64,000 nucleotides of DNA from Lepidurus packardi (lineage: Eukaryota > Arthropoda > Branchiopoda > Notostraca > Triopsidae). The stretch covers positions 8,370,001-8,434,000 of the forward strand of contig JAKZAN010000007.1 of assembly GCA_023053545.1 (NCBI GenBank). The letters run 5' to 3'. Positions within the stretch are counted from its first letter, which is position 1; each line of letters opens with the position of its first letter. Position numbers and translations under genes: made by a program. Below, in pieces: positions 46,839 through 59,558 of the stretch. Under the pieces are notes generated by a model that had not been told where the DNA came from, made no database searches, and saw only the letters and a list, made by a program, of their open reading frames with translations.

Positions 46839-49057
46839 TTAAGGACTGCTGTCGAATATTTGACGAATAAAGGCAGTAATAGGACATTTTCCCATGCCGC
46901 ACAAGTTCCTGCAGTCATCTTGGCTAATGGCCCACACCAAAGCTCCTGCCAGTCCTTCATCAACGACATAGCTCGCCTTGTAGATACAAAAAAAGATAAA
47001 ATATTTGCAATAACTACCTCTACTTTGGTTTTAAAACGTAATGAAACTGTCTGTGTCTCACCTTCGCGATCACACTATCCAAGTCGTCGTAAGAAATCCA
47101 AATCTGGCCGTCATAGGAAAAGGGCGCCACTATAGTTTCATTCCATTCGGTATTGAAGCCTCCTTTGTTGAGCATCGAGCAAATCTAAGAAGATATCTTA
47201 GCGGGTATGTATTGCTGTATCAACTTTTTCGATAGTGAATCTGTCACTCACTTCGTAGTAAGCTAAAGTACCAGCAGACTGTGTATATTGGCCGGGATCC
47301 CCCATTCCGCTGACGGGATCGAAGATGTGGAATGCGGCAGGGCTTTCCATACGATAGGTGTGGCCGTAAGCCCCAATCCCTGCCCAAAGATATAAAGTTA
47401 TGACGCTAAGGCTACCGAGCAGATTTCCATAACTTCTCCCCCTCCTCCTTCGCCTTTTCCCTTCATCAAACTTTCCAAGACTTTCCAAGTCTTTGCGAAA
47501 GCCCCTTTTTCATTTTTCTTTCTTTTATTATTTAGACTCTTTTCTGGGATCTTTGACTTTCTGGGACTTTCTCATTACTCTCCTGTAGTCATATACACGG
47601 ATTATTAAGATCATAAAGTATTTACCCATGACTATTTTGTTGGCTGGCACTCCGTTTGAGAGCAAAAAATTGATGGTTGATTTCTAAATCGATAAAAGAA
47701 AACAGATACAAATTAATAAAAATTCGCAGATAAACAAACCAAAATTCAGTCAATTCATTGATAACTAAACAAGGAATAAAATCGATTGTCAAATAAAGAA
47801 AACAATTTGATTATAAAATAACAAATACAGTGTAGCACCGTAATACCGTGTAATAACGAATAACACCATTTTTAGCAGTAGTACTTACCACATTGCGAGT
47901 ACGATTAACAGGGTCTTCCGAGGCAAACGAATCCATTCCGCTGTGATGGTAAAGATAGGGACCGTCTCCGTAGACGTGGTAGTCGTAGGTCATGACGTTC
48001 ATGTAATGGACGGCTCTAAGAACCCGAGAGAAAATTTGCAGCCCAGAAAAAAATGAATAATATAAAAGTTTTTTTTTACTCGGCTATTTTCGCCACCTCA
48101 TAACCATCTTGTAATTTCTGCAAGGAGCCAGGAAAGGCTGCGGTTAACACTAAGCTTCCTCGCGCTGGGTCTCGCACGACTCCATCGAAAGCAGCACGTA
48201 GTTCCTATCAATTAACAAGATAAATTGCATCAGCTTCAATGCGTGTAAAGGTCACAGTTTACTTGGAGTAAGAGCGTCAAGTGTTGTTTATCGTCGGGTG
48301 AGCCTCCTCTTTCCGTAGGGTACTCCCAGTCTATGTCCAAACCATCAAAATCGTACCCAACAACAAACCGTATGACACTAGGAAAAAAATATCAATAAAA
48401 ATAGAATCGTCAGGTGTCGATTTGGTGAGATTTCTCTCGATAGAGCGTTTACCTGGCAATAAATTTCTGGCGTGTAACTTGTGTCGATGACATATTGGAG
48501 AACCTCGGAGAGGCTTCGTTCCATCCACCGATTGAAATCAAGACTTTCAAATCAGGGTTATTTCTTCGCAAATTAACTGCGTTTTGATAGTTATCTAGAG
48601 AAGAAAGGGTTCGTGTGAGTGTGGGTATAAGTATAGAACTTTCAGATAGATAGATTAGGTATAAGTATACTATAGCCTCCGCTTGCACAGACGAAGAGAT
48701 CACACCATGGATCTTGCGATGCAATGCTGTAATTATCCTTGCCGAACGTAGCAAAGGCGTAAATCAAATGAGTGCAAACGTTGGGGTCAATGATACTCAG
48801 GGTACTTGCACCATCTCCTACCCGGTATATAGCCCAAGATTCCCAGTAACAAATGACGACTTTGTTGCTAGATTGGGGCTCGCGAACTGTATAGGAAAAT
48901 TTAATAATACATGCAATTACAATCGTCTAGTCGAAACTTGATTTGGGTTTGAGAGGTGAAACTACGGAAGATCAAGGAAAGGCGTATTACCTTGCGCACT
49001 TTGCACGCCAGCGAATACTAACATCAAAGGTAGAATGTACTCTATTCCAAGTGCCAT
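46839..49057 (-). CDS. Secreted GH18 chitinase, catalytic domain only
   Basis: Hydrolyses chitin; in arthropods used in moulting, gut or defence. Ten exons: 49057-48991, 48886-48689, 48594-48453, 48377-48263, 48204-48080, 48015-47889, 47683-47626, 47379-47252, 47184-47062, 46976-46839; 406 aa in frame. Residues 1-22 are a signal peptide (MALGIEYILPLMLVFAGVQS). GH18 landmarks in order: KVVICYWESWAIYR (beta1), LKVLISIGGWNE (beta3), the catalytic DGLDIDWEYP with acid Glu154, MNVMTYDYH (beta6), and ALVWAISQDDC (beta8). The catalytic DxxDxDxE is complete, so it is probably active, unlike imaginal-disc growth factors. There is no Ser/Thr linker or chitin-binding domain after the barrel. The donor of exon 2 is uncertain: 48689 (GTGCAAG) and a GC donor at 48677 both keep frame and would change about four residues. 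Confidence 0.92.
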
Positions 49058-52045
49058 GTTTTTCGGGGGGGGCAAGAATTGGGGAAGTGAAAAGATTCCA
49101 CCAGGAATTATACAACTTGTGGAGAAGTTTGTCTTCCCACAAAACACTTTCGGGATCTCCTGCTGGCTCAAAACTTCGCTGAGTGCAGTGCAACAAAGAA
49201 TTTACTACCAGTTCTCGGTCGATATGAGGACTTGCTACACGGGCGACCAATACCACCCCAAGAAAGGGAAACTGGGCTAATACGGGGAAATTGAGCTATT
49301 CCAAACGCCCAAACCCTAGGAACCAGTAATGATCAGCATAACGTGCAGTCTTTATCTTTCTGCGGTAATAGGTGTTTGAGGATGTTACCTGGAAATTGTG
49401 AGAAACTCTTGAATAATCGACTTACTCTCACATGCACACACATACCTTTAAAAACTTACCCAGTGACTGACTTCTTATATAGCAAACACTTAGGAAAAGA
49501 AATATAAGCTTATAATACCTTCAAGATAGTCCTTATCTGTTCTTTACGCACGTACAATGCGGACTTGCAGCTTAAGAGACTGTCGGAACTAGCCAAACCA
49601 TTTTGTAAGGTTGAAAGTTCACTAGAATTAATTGGAATCCGATCTGGGTCGTTTCTTTTCAAACGAATTTCGTGTATTTGCATGTGATTCGATTTTAATC
49701 TTCGAACAGGATATGTCATCCCTTGTTGACCTAATGAAAAAACTTGGACTCGGTGAGAAGAATGTCAAGTGGCCGGATTGAAATCATTAGGCTTCCAACA
49801 GCCCCCATGGAGCATCCTTGTAGTATCACAAAGAGAACAAGAAATGGGTTCCGCGCCTTGCTTCATATAGAGCAACATATACAGTCTACATCCCAGCATG
49901 AAAATCACTCTACGGGGAGAGCATGCGTTGAAGTTCGTTTCCGACAGTCCTCCTTTAGCTTCTAGTTCTTCCGCGTTATATGGGAACACGACTCGCCGCC
50001 ACTTGGGTTCTGCCGAAGTCTTTCGCAGGCATCCCAAAAGGCTGAAAGCAATGTGCAGCGCGCGTAGTCAGCTTGTACTCGGCGCTAGTTTAGTACACCC
50101 TATATCGAGCAGCATCCTGAGAGTTTGGCGGAAGTGAATCTACACTTTAAGAGAATGGTTCCCCAGGATTGTAAACTATCTATCAAGAGCTGTTGGATAC
50201 TGGCAGGGTTTCATTTCTTCCTACAACTTGCATGTTCCTGTTACGTGGAAACAACCGGTACATTATTTCTTTAACGACCAATAATAGTTGTACTTATTCT
50301 CCCCATTTTTGCACGCTTATTTCAGTTTCCCAACTCTCTATGACTTCTCATAGCTTGTAGCCCTCTAGGCTCAGATGACCCAGACAAAAAAAAATTCCAA
50401 ATTTGACTGCCAAGAAAAGAAAATTATGGATTTACCATTTAGGCTAAGATCAAAGTTTTTTTCTTTCCAACAACCAACAAAGTTTACTACCAAAAGTAGC
50501 TGAATTATTATTCCTTAAATGGATAGCTTGGTTAGATGCATCACGAAATCCATATCTTGCTGGTTGTCATATTAAATCTGGAAACTTTTGGATTATTAGT
50601 GTTCACTGGTGTGGTACTGGCTTCTTATGAAGGGGGTATAGTCATACGCATGGCCGCGTTGCATACAGCTCAAAGTGGTAGGAAGTGTACACAGTTAAGG
50701 GGACACAGACTCGGTATACCACCCTTACTTCTGTGCTTTTAGGGATGATTTCGGAAAGTGTAAGTCGACTCACTATGGTAACGACCTTTTCTGTAACAAG
50801 GTTATTTGGAAAAGACTTTCCGGAGACACTTGTAGCAACAAACGACAACGATGCCACGAAAGCAGGTTTCATTAGGATTTTAACAATCCCCGGGCCGAGG
50901 GTGGCCCAGGATACTGTACCTATGTTAATTATACTCCCAGAGAAACGCCCATTTGCTTCGCTTAAAACAGCTTTATCTTAAGCTACAGCCAAAGTTTCTT
51001 ATAATTATTCACTTGCGTCTGTGTTTGTAAGCTGTATTTATGGCACACTAGCCGGATTGCCCTGTCCTGGTATGTTTTCCGGATCTAACAAAGCTTACGA
51101 AGAATCTTGAAAGTTTGATGCTTTCGTTCGAGGTTTGAACCTCCTCTCAACCTGAGCTCATTTCTAAAATTCCGGGGTGAGAAATATTCACCTCTGATGA
51201 GTATTCTCCATACCGTAAAACACGCTTGCCAGTGGAAAAGACAAAGCGGATGTGTGCTCATCGCTGTTGTGTTTCAACTCCATGCAGCTACTCGTTTACC
51301 ATTAACACGTTTATGTGGCAGACATTGCTTTCCGTACGCGTTAGACCCAAGTGTTATCGCAGCTTCTATTCTTCTCTCCAAGGCAGTTTTGGTGCAGTTG
51401 GCAGTTTTGTGAATTACCTGGGAATTGCCCTGTTGTCTGTTTTTATGAACGTTGCGGTGCAGGTTGGCGTCCACATAAGTTTTAACCTCCATAGAGGGTT
51501 GTAAGTTTTTTTTCATATTTTGTTCTTTCGTTTATAAAATATATGCTGCTGGAACGACTTTGGTAATGTGCACCTCCCTTCAAGAGACTGCAGGCAGAAA
51601 ACGGTTAAAAGGCAATAAGGGTTGAAAGGGCAATTTATTTTCCCATACCTTTTAAATGAGGTGACGCTATTTCGATGATTCATTTTCCCATTTCTTCGCG
51701 ACGACATCAATGGGCATAGCGCTCTTTGCCTACTCTGCGTCAACAAGTTCAAATCTAAAAAGAAACAAAATAGACAAAACCGACTATAAACGGGAGCATG
51801 AAAGAGAGAAACTAGTTTCATTCATCATCACTTCCCCTTTCCACCCTTTTCACCCCTTTTTTCGAAAGGATTATGGACAGGGGTATAAGAGGAAATCAAA
51901 CTCGACAGAAATGTTTTTCTTGGCATTTCTAGCTCGATCCTTCTGAAAGTTGAAGAATCATAGAGAAGAAACGTAGAGCATTTGAGCACCGAGCAAACGA
52001 ACCTTGTCAGTGAGAATCGCTACATAAGCACTTCCTGCTTTTAGA
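49058..52045. other. Intergenic, no gene confirmed
   Basis: Upstream of the chitinase gene. Several 70-100 codon frames exist, including a minus-strand ATG frame at 49719-49510 that runs into a possible donor (AAG/GTATTA near 49519), and frames at 50685-50981 (+) and 51516-51274 (-). None shows a known domain or partner exons, so none is called as a gene. Confidence 0.45.
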
Positions 52046-53400
52046 GCACGTTTTTGTTATTGCTGCAAGCAAAACTAAAGCACTGAAGCTTGTTGAAATT
52101 GACTGTCCTTTATCGATTTACAAGGGCTTTGCAAAACATAATAACACCAACACTGTAAAGTGCCTATCTTATCAGTTATGCGTATGAAACTACAGTATTC
52201 GACCAAAGTCTTGGTAACTCTTTTGTACTATGACCTACTGCACAACTCTTTGCATGATCCCGTCGAAATTGAACGCTACCGAACGCTTCCCATCAGACCA
52301 GGCGGGAACTCGTGGCATTAGGTCAGCCTGCCTTGGCACAACGACGCATTAGGAACAATGAAATGCAAGCGAATGTTGCTCTGAATGGGGAGCAACATGC
52401 ATCCTGTTAGTACGGCTTGATATTATAACACGAACGGTAATGGCTGTCCTCGACCACATAGTGAATGCAAATGAATAGTGAATAGGTTGTTTAGTTTTTG
52501 TTATTGCTGCAAGCAAAACTAAAGCACTGAAGCTTGTAGAAATTGACTGTCCTTTATCGATTTACAAGGGCTTTGCTAAACATAATAACACCAACACTGT
52601 AAACTGCTTATCTTATCAGTTATGCGTATGAAATTACAGTATTCGACCTATTACTTACTAATATACTTATTATTTATTACTATGACTTATTGCACAACTC
52701 TTTGCATGTTCCCGTCGAACTTGAAAGCTACCGAACGCTTCCCATCAGACCAGGCGGGAACTCGTGGCATTAGGTCAGCCTGCCTTGGCACAACGACGCA
52801 TTAGGAACAATGAAATGCAAGCGAATGTTGCTCTGAATCCGGAGCAACATGCATCCTGTTACTTCGGCTTGATATTACAACACGAACGGTAATGTCTGTC
52901 CTCGACCGCATAGTGTATGCAAATGAATAGTGAATAGGTTGTTTAGTTTTTGTTATTGCTGCAAGCAAAACTAAAGCACCGAAGCTAGTTAAAATTGACT
53001 GTCTTTTATGGATTTACAAGGGCTTTGCTAAACATAATAACACCCACACTGCAAAGTGCCTATCTTATCAGTTATGCGTATGAAACTACAGTATTCGACC
53101 AAAGTCTTGGTAACTCTTTTGTACTATGACTTATTGCACAACTCTTTGCATGGTCCCGTCGAACTTGAAAGCTACCGAACGCTTCCCATCAGACCAAGCG
53201 GGAACTCGTGGCATTAGGTCAGCCTGCCTTGGCACAACGACGCATTAGGAACAATGAAATGCAAGCGAATGTTGCTCTGAATCCGGAGCAACATGCATCC
53301 TGTTACTTCGGCTTGCTATTACAACACGAACGGTAATGGCTGTCCTCGACCGCATAGTGAATGCAAATGAATAGTGAATACAGTGAATAGGTTGTTTAGT
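52046..53400 (+). repeat. Tandem array, three copies of a ~450-bp unit
   Basis: The phrase GTTTTTGTTATTGCTGCAAGC recurs at about 52050, 52494 and 52946, so the units are about 444, 452 and 455 bp. They stay similar throughout, including GCGGGAACTCGTGGCATTAG and the short hairpin GTTGCTC/GAGCAAC, with small indels (for example a replaced stretch near 52650-52680). There is no conserved ORF across units. It is a satellite-like local array upstream of the receptor gene. Confidence 0.92.
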
Positions 53401-54146
53401 TCAATTTAATAACGCTAATTGAATTTAGCAATGCAGACGGCTTGTCTTATTATCTCGACGCCTTGTTGCTTACCATTCACTAACTTGGAGCGCAGGCTTA
53501 GCTTGTTGAGAAAGTTGAGCAATGTGCTGCTGTATATATCTTTGAGAAGAAAGAAGAAAACACAAAGAAAAAGGCCGGGGAAGTATTAGCTCGAGTCAAC
53601 GTCAAAGAGTTGTGGGAATGAAGGGCATGTGCTGGGGACGGGGGGTTATTTTGTCTCGTAAATTAGTAGCCACTATAGCTACCCGACTTGTATCGCCTAA
53701 CCCCGTAGCACTAGCGAGCGCATAGCCATAGCCCCAAGGACGAACCACTTTATCCGCTTACGTTCTTCTCCCCGACTAGTAGACGGGATTCTTCCTGTGC
53801 TTCATCGGCTGGTTTTTACGAAGCTCAAAGGCACGCAAGTTTAGGCTGCAAACTCAAGTTGTACTTTATCTCCTGTATGTGACAAAGCCAGTAACTTTTG
53901 GCTGGAGGGCGAAAAACGGTTAGTCTGATTCTATCAGCAATACTTTCTTAATGGGTACCCTACTCTTGATTGGGTACCCTTTATTGATTCTCGATTCGGA
54001 ATAAAATACCAACCCCATAGTTTTTTCGCTTTTCTGTATTACAACATAACTTGAATTACTTGACAGATTTATGGGAAGTAATCTTCTTCTGACATATGGG
54101 CCTTTATGGAGTCCTTACAGAATGGTATACGTGTGTATAGAAGCTG
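53401..54146. other. Intergenic between tandem array and receptor gene
   Basis: No gene or repeat recognised; it may hold the promoter of the receptor gene if the candidate first exon at 54147 is right. Confidence 0.4.
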
Positions 54147-54249
54147 ATGCTTATATCGTTCGTAAATACCCATTCAGTGCTGCTTTTGAAAGCATTTTGT
54201 CTTTTCTATTGCTTTTGGGTCTTTTGCGTTGGACTTTTGTCGTTGTTTG
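54147..54249 (+). CDS. Candidate signal-peptide exon of the nicotinic receptor gene
   Basis: An ATG opens a strongly hydrophobic stretch (SVLLLKAFCLFYCFWVFCVG) ending at G/GTAGAAG in phase 1. The next certain receptor exon at 55937 starts with two bases completing that codon, so the join keeps frame and supplies the leader that the receptor lacks. The cost is a 1.7 kb intron, much longer than the others in this gene. Fit of phase and composition is the only evidence. Confidence 0.35.
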
Positions 54250-55936
54250 GTAGAAGAGCAAGAATTGAACTGCAAGTATTAGTATGCCTGGATTGTTGTC
54301 AAGTTGGCTATTATGATTCAGGGAAATAGATTGCAGATTTCTGCGAGCTGTGCAATGAGGGGCCTTTCTGCAAATAATCGATCATGCATATTTGCGAGAA
54401 TTCTGAGCTAAAAAACTGAACACATCCCTAGAGAGGAAATGAAGAAGGAAGAAAATAGTTTCGCATTCATATTTTAAAAAGTGGTAGGAGTTTTGAAATC
54501 GATGGGAAGGAAGGTTTTGTTCTTTATATTCGACCGATCTGCTCAAGGGAAAGAAAGTTTGAGGATCATCTTTGGCGTCGGAGCGTAAGGTGATTCGTGA
54601 GCTTGGAATATTTTGCCCTCATGTTGGGGTCGTTGCACAAGGCAAGATAAGCGCGATTTAGCTCACCCTGCAACATCACAACCCTCTACCCTAACCCGCC
54701 AACATGAAGGCTGGCAGCAAAGGTAATAAAAGGCCGTCAGGGATGGATAAAGTACATCGTGACGACTTGACGAGGTCCAGTCAAGTATTGGAAACATTTC
54801 CTTCCGCCCATTCACACTGTTGTTGTCAAAACACCCAGATTATTCAAACCCGTTTTTTACTGATTTTGTTTTACTGTACAAGTACCTGAAGTTGGAGCAG
54901 AAATTCCAATAACGATTGTTCAAACAATACCTTCAGTTTAGACCCAAATATTCCACTTCGTTCCAAGAACACTAAAGTACAATCAGAAAACTTATCACCC
55001 TCCTATCGTTTCTCCTCCCCCACCCGGAAAACAGTAAATAGAAGATTAAGATATTAGGCAACAATGAAACTGAAGCCATGTTTGCCACGCCACATAGTAT
55101 TGAGCTATTCTTGAAAACAGGACATTAGATCTTGTACAAAGCCGAGTTTGCTCCACTAAAAACAAAGCTTTGCCTTGGTCGTTAACTTTCCTTCCTTTAC
55201 TATACCCAATAGTCAGTTAAACCCATCCAGCTACTATGCTGCTCATCTTCCCTTTTGTCTAGAACCTAAAACCGATGGCTGTATTTCTGCGTTGAACAGT
55301 TAAAAATGTTAACGGCGTTTTCTCGCTATCTGCCCAAAAAATAGGGTCCGTATTCTCTAAAACACTAAAAACGTCTTAGACTGAGAATTAAACGCAGGCC
55401 TATTGGACATTTACTTTCGGCCCATCAGGAATTCTTGTACGTACCCCGGAATTTCTGCTGGATGGGCGTTATTGCCGGAAGGGATGGGAAATTTTCAGCT
55501 GGAGTAGATACAGCATGTTGCCTACCCGACCAGCTTGATATGATCTTACATTTGAAGCATTGAAAGTGGCCTTTGATTCCATATAAACTCCAGTTTAGTT
55601 TTAGAATGTGGATTCCGTTTTTTTGGCTGATTCCAAATCTCTCAGAACATGATTTACAATGCAAAATAACATATTCAACCCGTTTTATGCCACGATAGTT
55701 GCGTCTTGCAAATTTTAGGCAGCAAGATTATGTATCTGTACCGTTTCCTATAGCTTTCAAAATGTGTACTTTCTAAATGTATTATGCATAATCAAGCGCG
55801 AGGGAGCATCTGGAGGAAAAAATCCCCAACTGGAGGGAAAATCCCTAACTGGTTTACCCTAGACAATATGGGACGAAACTTGTTGGAAAAGCGAAAAGAA
55901 ATTTGGTTTATGCTAATAGTTTTATGTTTCTTATAG
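54250..55936. other. Presumed first intron or upstream region of the receptor gene
   Basis: No confirmed gene. A minus-strand frame from about 55740 to 55425 encodes a CxxC...CxxC-type stretch (VEYVILHCKSCSERFG ... FQCFKCK) that could be an isolated exon or relic; it is not called as a gene. Confidence 0.4.
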
Positions 55937-58653
55937 GGGGACGTTTTGCTCGGCTCGAGTCTGGGCCCGTATCAGCCGAATCGGAAGGCCAAGAAACGGA
56001 TGAGAAACGACTCCTTCGTTTCTTGATGCGAGGTTATGAGCGCGATGTTCGGCCCGTGAAGAACGCTTCGCACCCTATCGTCATCCAGCTGGGCATAACT
56101 CTCGCCCAGATTTTCGACATGGTAAAAATAACTTAAAAGTTTTTTCTATATAAGGGGTTAAAAATACCCTGTAACCAATTTGTATTTCCATTTCTTCCAT
56201 GGACAGGACGAAAAAAGCCAAGTTCTGACAACTATAGTTTGGCTGGACCAAGTAACAGAAAATTCCTTTCGTTCTTTTCTGTTCCCTTTTTAAGTCTGTC
56301 TCGGTCGTTACATAAAATACATGCTTTAATATGCGCAGCAGCACACACATACACGCTCGCGGCTACGATTGCTTGAAACCAACGTTGGTTGCTTTACCAG
56401 CAGTTGTTCACCAAATTCTGCCTGTCTTATATAGAAAGCTTGTAAAGTTCTTTCTTTTCCCTTACGTTTTATTTCGACCAATTCTTGTATATTTGAGGGG
56501 TGGGAGGGGGGACATCTCCCGGGTCTTGATTTCCAAGTTGAGGTTCTGCATACATAAAACCAGCTTGGAGCTTATGGAGATTGGCATAGGCTAGTGTATA
56601 AAGAAAATAGTTTTATTCGGTAAGGAAAAGCGTCTATATAGCCGTAAACCACGGTGGTGCCCTGATTGCATTCGAACTCATATTCGCTATTGCACGCCAG
56701 CTTTTCTTTTCCCTCCGATTGTTAAAACACAGAAAACGACAGAGTTCTGTCCTAAAGAGGACAGAAAACAGAAAATACATGTGTCTTTTTAAAAAGGAAT
56801 GGCAAGATGAGCTTCTTCAGTGGAATCCAGACGACTTTAACGGTATGAAGAGGATCAGAGTGCCTTGTGAGAGAATTTGGGTCCCAGACATTGTTCTGTA
56901 TAACAAGTAAGTCAAGAGTTTCAGACTCTTGTAATTTAGACGAAGAAAAGTCATCAAGCACGACTGACCAAAAGCCCTGCAGAGGTTTAGAGGTCAAATG
57001 CCCAATTTTATGATATTTAAACCTGGATAATTCGAGTGTGTACTGTACGTATGACTTATGACGTTTTCCCCTTATTATTTTACAGTGCGGATGATTATAC
57101 TCGAGGTTATATGAATAGTAGAGCCATGGTACACTATGACGGCAATGTTTTCTGGCCCCCGCCGACCAAATTCCGATCCATTTGCCCCATTGACGTGACG
57201 TACTTTCCGTGGGACATTCAAGAGTGCAAGCTCAAGCTGGGATCATGGGCGTATGACGGCTATCAAGTCGATATTACGAACCGTACCGAGGCAGTTGACC
57301 TATCTAACTACGTCCATAATGGAGAATGGGACTTGTTGGACGTTCAACTCGTCCGGAACGTAGTCTACTACAATTGCTGCGTCGAGCCCTTCCCGGATGT
57401 TACTGTAACCTTGAAGATCCAGCGGAAGACTTTATACTACGTCTACAACATTGTTCTGCCTTGCATGATGATGTCTGCGCTGACGCTGCTCGTCTTTTGC
57501 CTGCCGCCTGAATCAGGCGAGAAAGTGGGCTTGGGCGTCACGGTTTTATTAGCCTTCTCCGTTTTCATGCTGGCTATTGCCGAGAAGATGCCAGAAACCT
57601 CCGAATCCATTCCCTTGATTGGTAAACGTGTCAATTTTACTGGAGATTGAGTTTTACGAGACTAAATTTCCTTCTGGAATGGTTTAGGCATCTATCTGAC
57701 TGCTGTCATGGCCATCACTTCTATTTCCGTAGTAATGACGGTCGTGGTCCTGACGTGCCACTATAAAAACGCAGAGGCGGGAGAAGTTCCACGCTGGATG
57801 AAGAAGTGACTTTATTTTTTTTTTTTAATTTTTACTACCACAGTTTCGGGGAAAATTTAATTATTATTTCTTTCTTGAATGGGGTGCAGGTGCTTCTTGC
57901 CAAGTGGGGCGAGTGTCAAACCACCGCAGTTGTTTGTGAGTCGGCCACACTATGAACCGCCGCATTGCAACGGGCAGTCGCTGATGACCACCAGTTTCAC
58001 GTTGTCGCAGCAATCCGACGACAAGTCATCTGGCTGCTGCAGTTCTTGTCAAACTCACCAACTAGTAGCTTCGTCTTCCTATCAGGAATCCAAGCCCATT
58101 TCTGTCCTGGCTCCAGCGGGCATTTATTCCGAGATTATGGAAACCAACTTGCCGCTGCATTACGGAATGAGGGAGTTAACAGCCGAGGAGAGAAAACGAT
58201 CCTTTGCTCGATCAAGCAAGAAACATCGCAAGGAAGCTTCACCCAGTCGGGGTCGGCAAACGGTTGTTGTTCCTTTAGACAGGCGTTAAAACTTGAGTTG
58301 TCATGACTTTTAAAATGTTTTAGGCGCCAGCGGCTTACGAGAATCCAGTCGGAATCGAATCCCAAGACGGGATGAAGACGGAGCGACATAGCAAATCTAC
58401 GAATACAGAAAGAGGATTCGGACAAGATAGCTTAACCACGTCGGTGGAAGAGAACTTGGTCGAGTGGCTTTATAACCGCCACAATCAAAATCAAGCAAAT
58501 CAATATATCGTACAGCAATGGCGCCACGTGGCGCGAACGGTGGATCGCATTTTATTTTGGATCGTTTGTTTCATAACGTGCTCCTGTTCAGCTCTCTTTT
58601 TGTTCATCATTCCCGCCATTAATAGGGGATGGACCTGGTCAAGACCTTTCTAA
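55937..58653 (+). CDS. Nicotinic acetylcholine receptor alpha subunit
   Basis: Subunit of a cation-selective, acetylcholine-gated channel. Exons: 55937-56121, 56207-56251, 56797-56906, 57086-57621, 57688-57805, 57890-about 58262, 58324-58653. With the candidate leader exon this gives 599 aa in frame. Seen: the 45-nt exon [15 protein letters not shown] typical of this family, Cys-loop [15 protein letters not shown], the vicinal cysteines [11 protein letters not shown] that define alpha subunits, M1 ([20 protein letters not shown]), M2 with the cation-selectivity GEK ([19 protein letters not shown]), M3, a long Cys/Ser-rich cytoplasmic loop, and M4 ([17 protein letters not shown]). The segment after M3 ([13 protein letters not shown]) is nearest in style to alpha9/alpha10-like subunits. 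The donor closing the M3-M4 loop exon is weak and unsettled (58263 keeps frame). Confidence 0.9.
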
Positions 58654-59210
58654 GGATTGTGATACATTGCCGAGAAAGTAGTATTGATGGCAATATACAG
58701 CCTATTTGTAATGCTTTATCTCTTGAAAGGACAGTATCAAACTATTTTCAAATTTGCAACCCCTGTATTAACGTTTGTCGTGGCAATGGAATTGAAATAC
58801 AGAATACTTAAATCATATATCTGACATATCTTACTCATTACTCGCTTGTATGTCTTTTCTTATAAAATAACAATTTTCTACAAGCACAGTGTAACGCGAA
58901 TTACGCTTCATCTTGAATCCGTTGGTAGATGACTGGAAGAACGACTTATGTCCGCTGGTGTAATTTCGACTATAAAATCTAGGAAAATACCTTATTATTT
59001 TGCATTTTTTTCTTTTAATCAGCAGTAGTTAGAGGATACATTTCTTAATTAGCGTCAATTATAATGGCTTATATACATTTTTCTCGTAAGTTTCATAACC
59101 CTCCAAAAGTTCCATTCGAATAGGCAAGTTCTGCCACCTATCGAGGAAACTTATAACTGTTTGTGCATTTTGGCGCTACCGGTCATAATAGCCCGCCATA
59201 TTCTTTTTTT
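58654..59210. other. 3' flank of the receptor gene
   Basis: AT-rich; no further coding exon. No canonical AATAAA was identified close to the stop. Confidence 0.4.
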
Positions 59211-59558
59211 AGCTGTGACAACAGCTTAATATATCGTCCAGACTTTAGCCTTGCCAGTGGGAGGGTGGGTTGCTGAGCTTGGCTCGGGTTTTTCCCATAA
59301 GGGCTGTGTTATTTTGGGGTGGGTTTGGTGGGTGGGAGATAAGGACATATTGCCATCGGCCAGGTCGTTCGTGCTCCTTTCATGAGATTCTCAGAAGTGG
59401 GCAAATTGGATCACAAAACGGGTTAGAACGTACCAGCACGTGATAGTTTTTGGGCTTGTGACGTCACGTCTGTAGGATCAATAGGACAGGGTAGCAGATC
59501 AACGTTGGTAAACGTTTGTTATTAGCTGTGACAAAAGCTTACTATATCGTGCAGAGTT
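59211..59558 (+). repeat. Two direct copies of a ~35-bp element upstream of the RPA-like gene
   Basis: AGCTGTGACAACAGCTTAAT at 59211, continuing ATATCGTCCAGACTTT, and AGCTGTGACAAAAGCTTACT at 59524, continuing ATATCGTGCAGAGTTT, match at about 31 of 36 positions and are 313 bp apart. They share the AGCTGTGA word that recurs in inverted orientation downstream of the gene. Confidence 0.85.

Noticed and set aside
49510-49719. 69-codon minus-strand ATG frame ending near a possible donor
   Set aside because: Plausible composition, but no following exon was found that joins it, and the chitinase has its own start and signal peptide at 49057.
50685-50981. 98-codon plus-strand frame
   Set aside because: Starts at GTG, overlaps an open minus-strand frame, and shows no domain or neighbouring exons.
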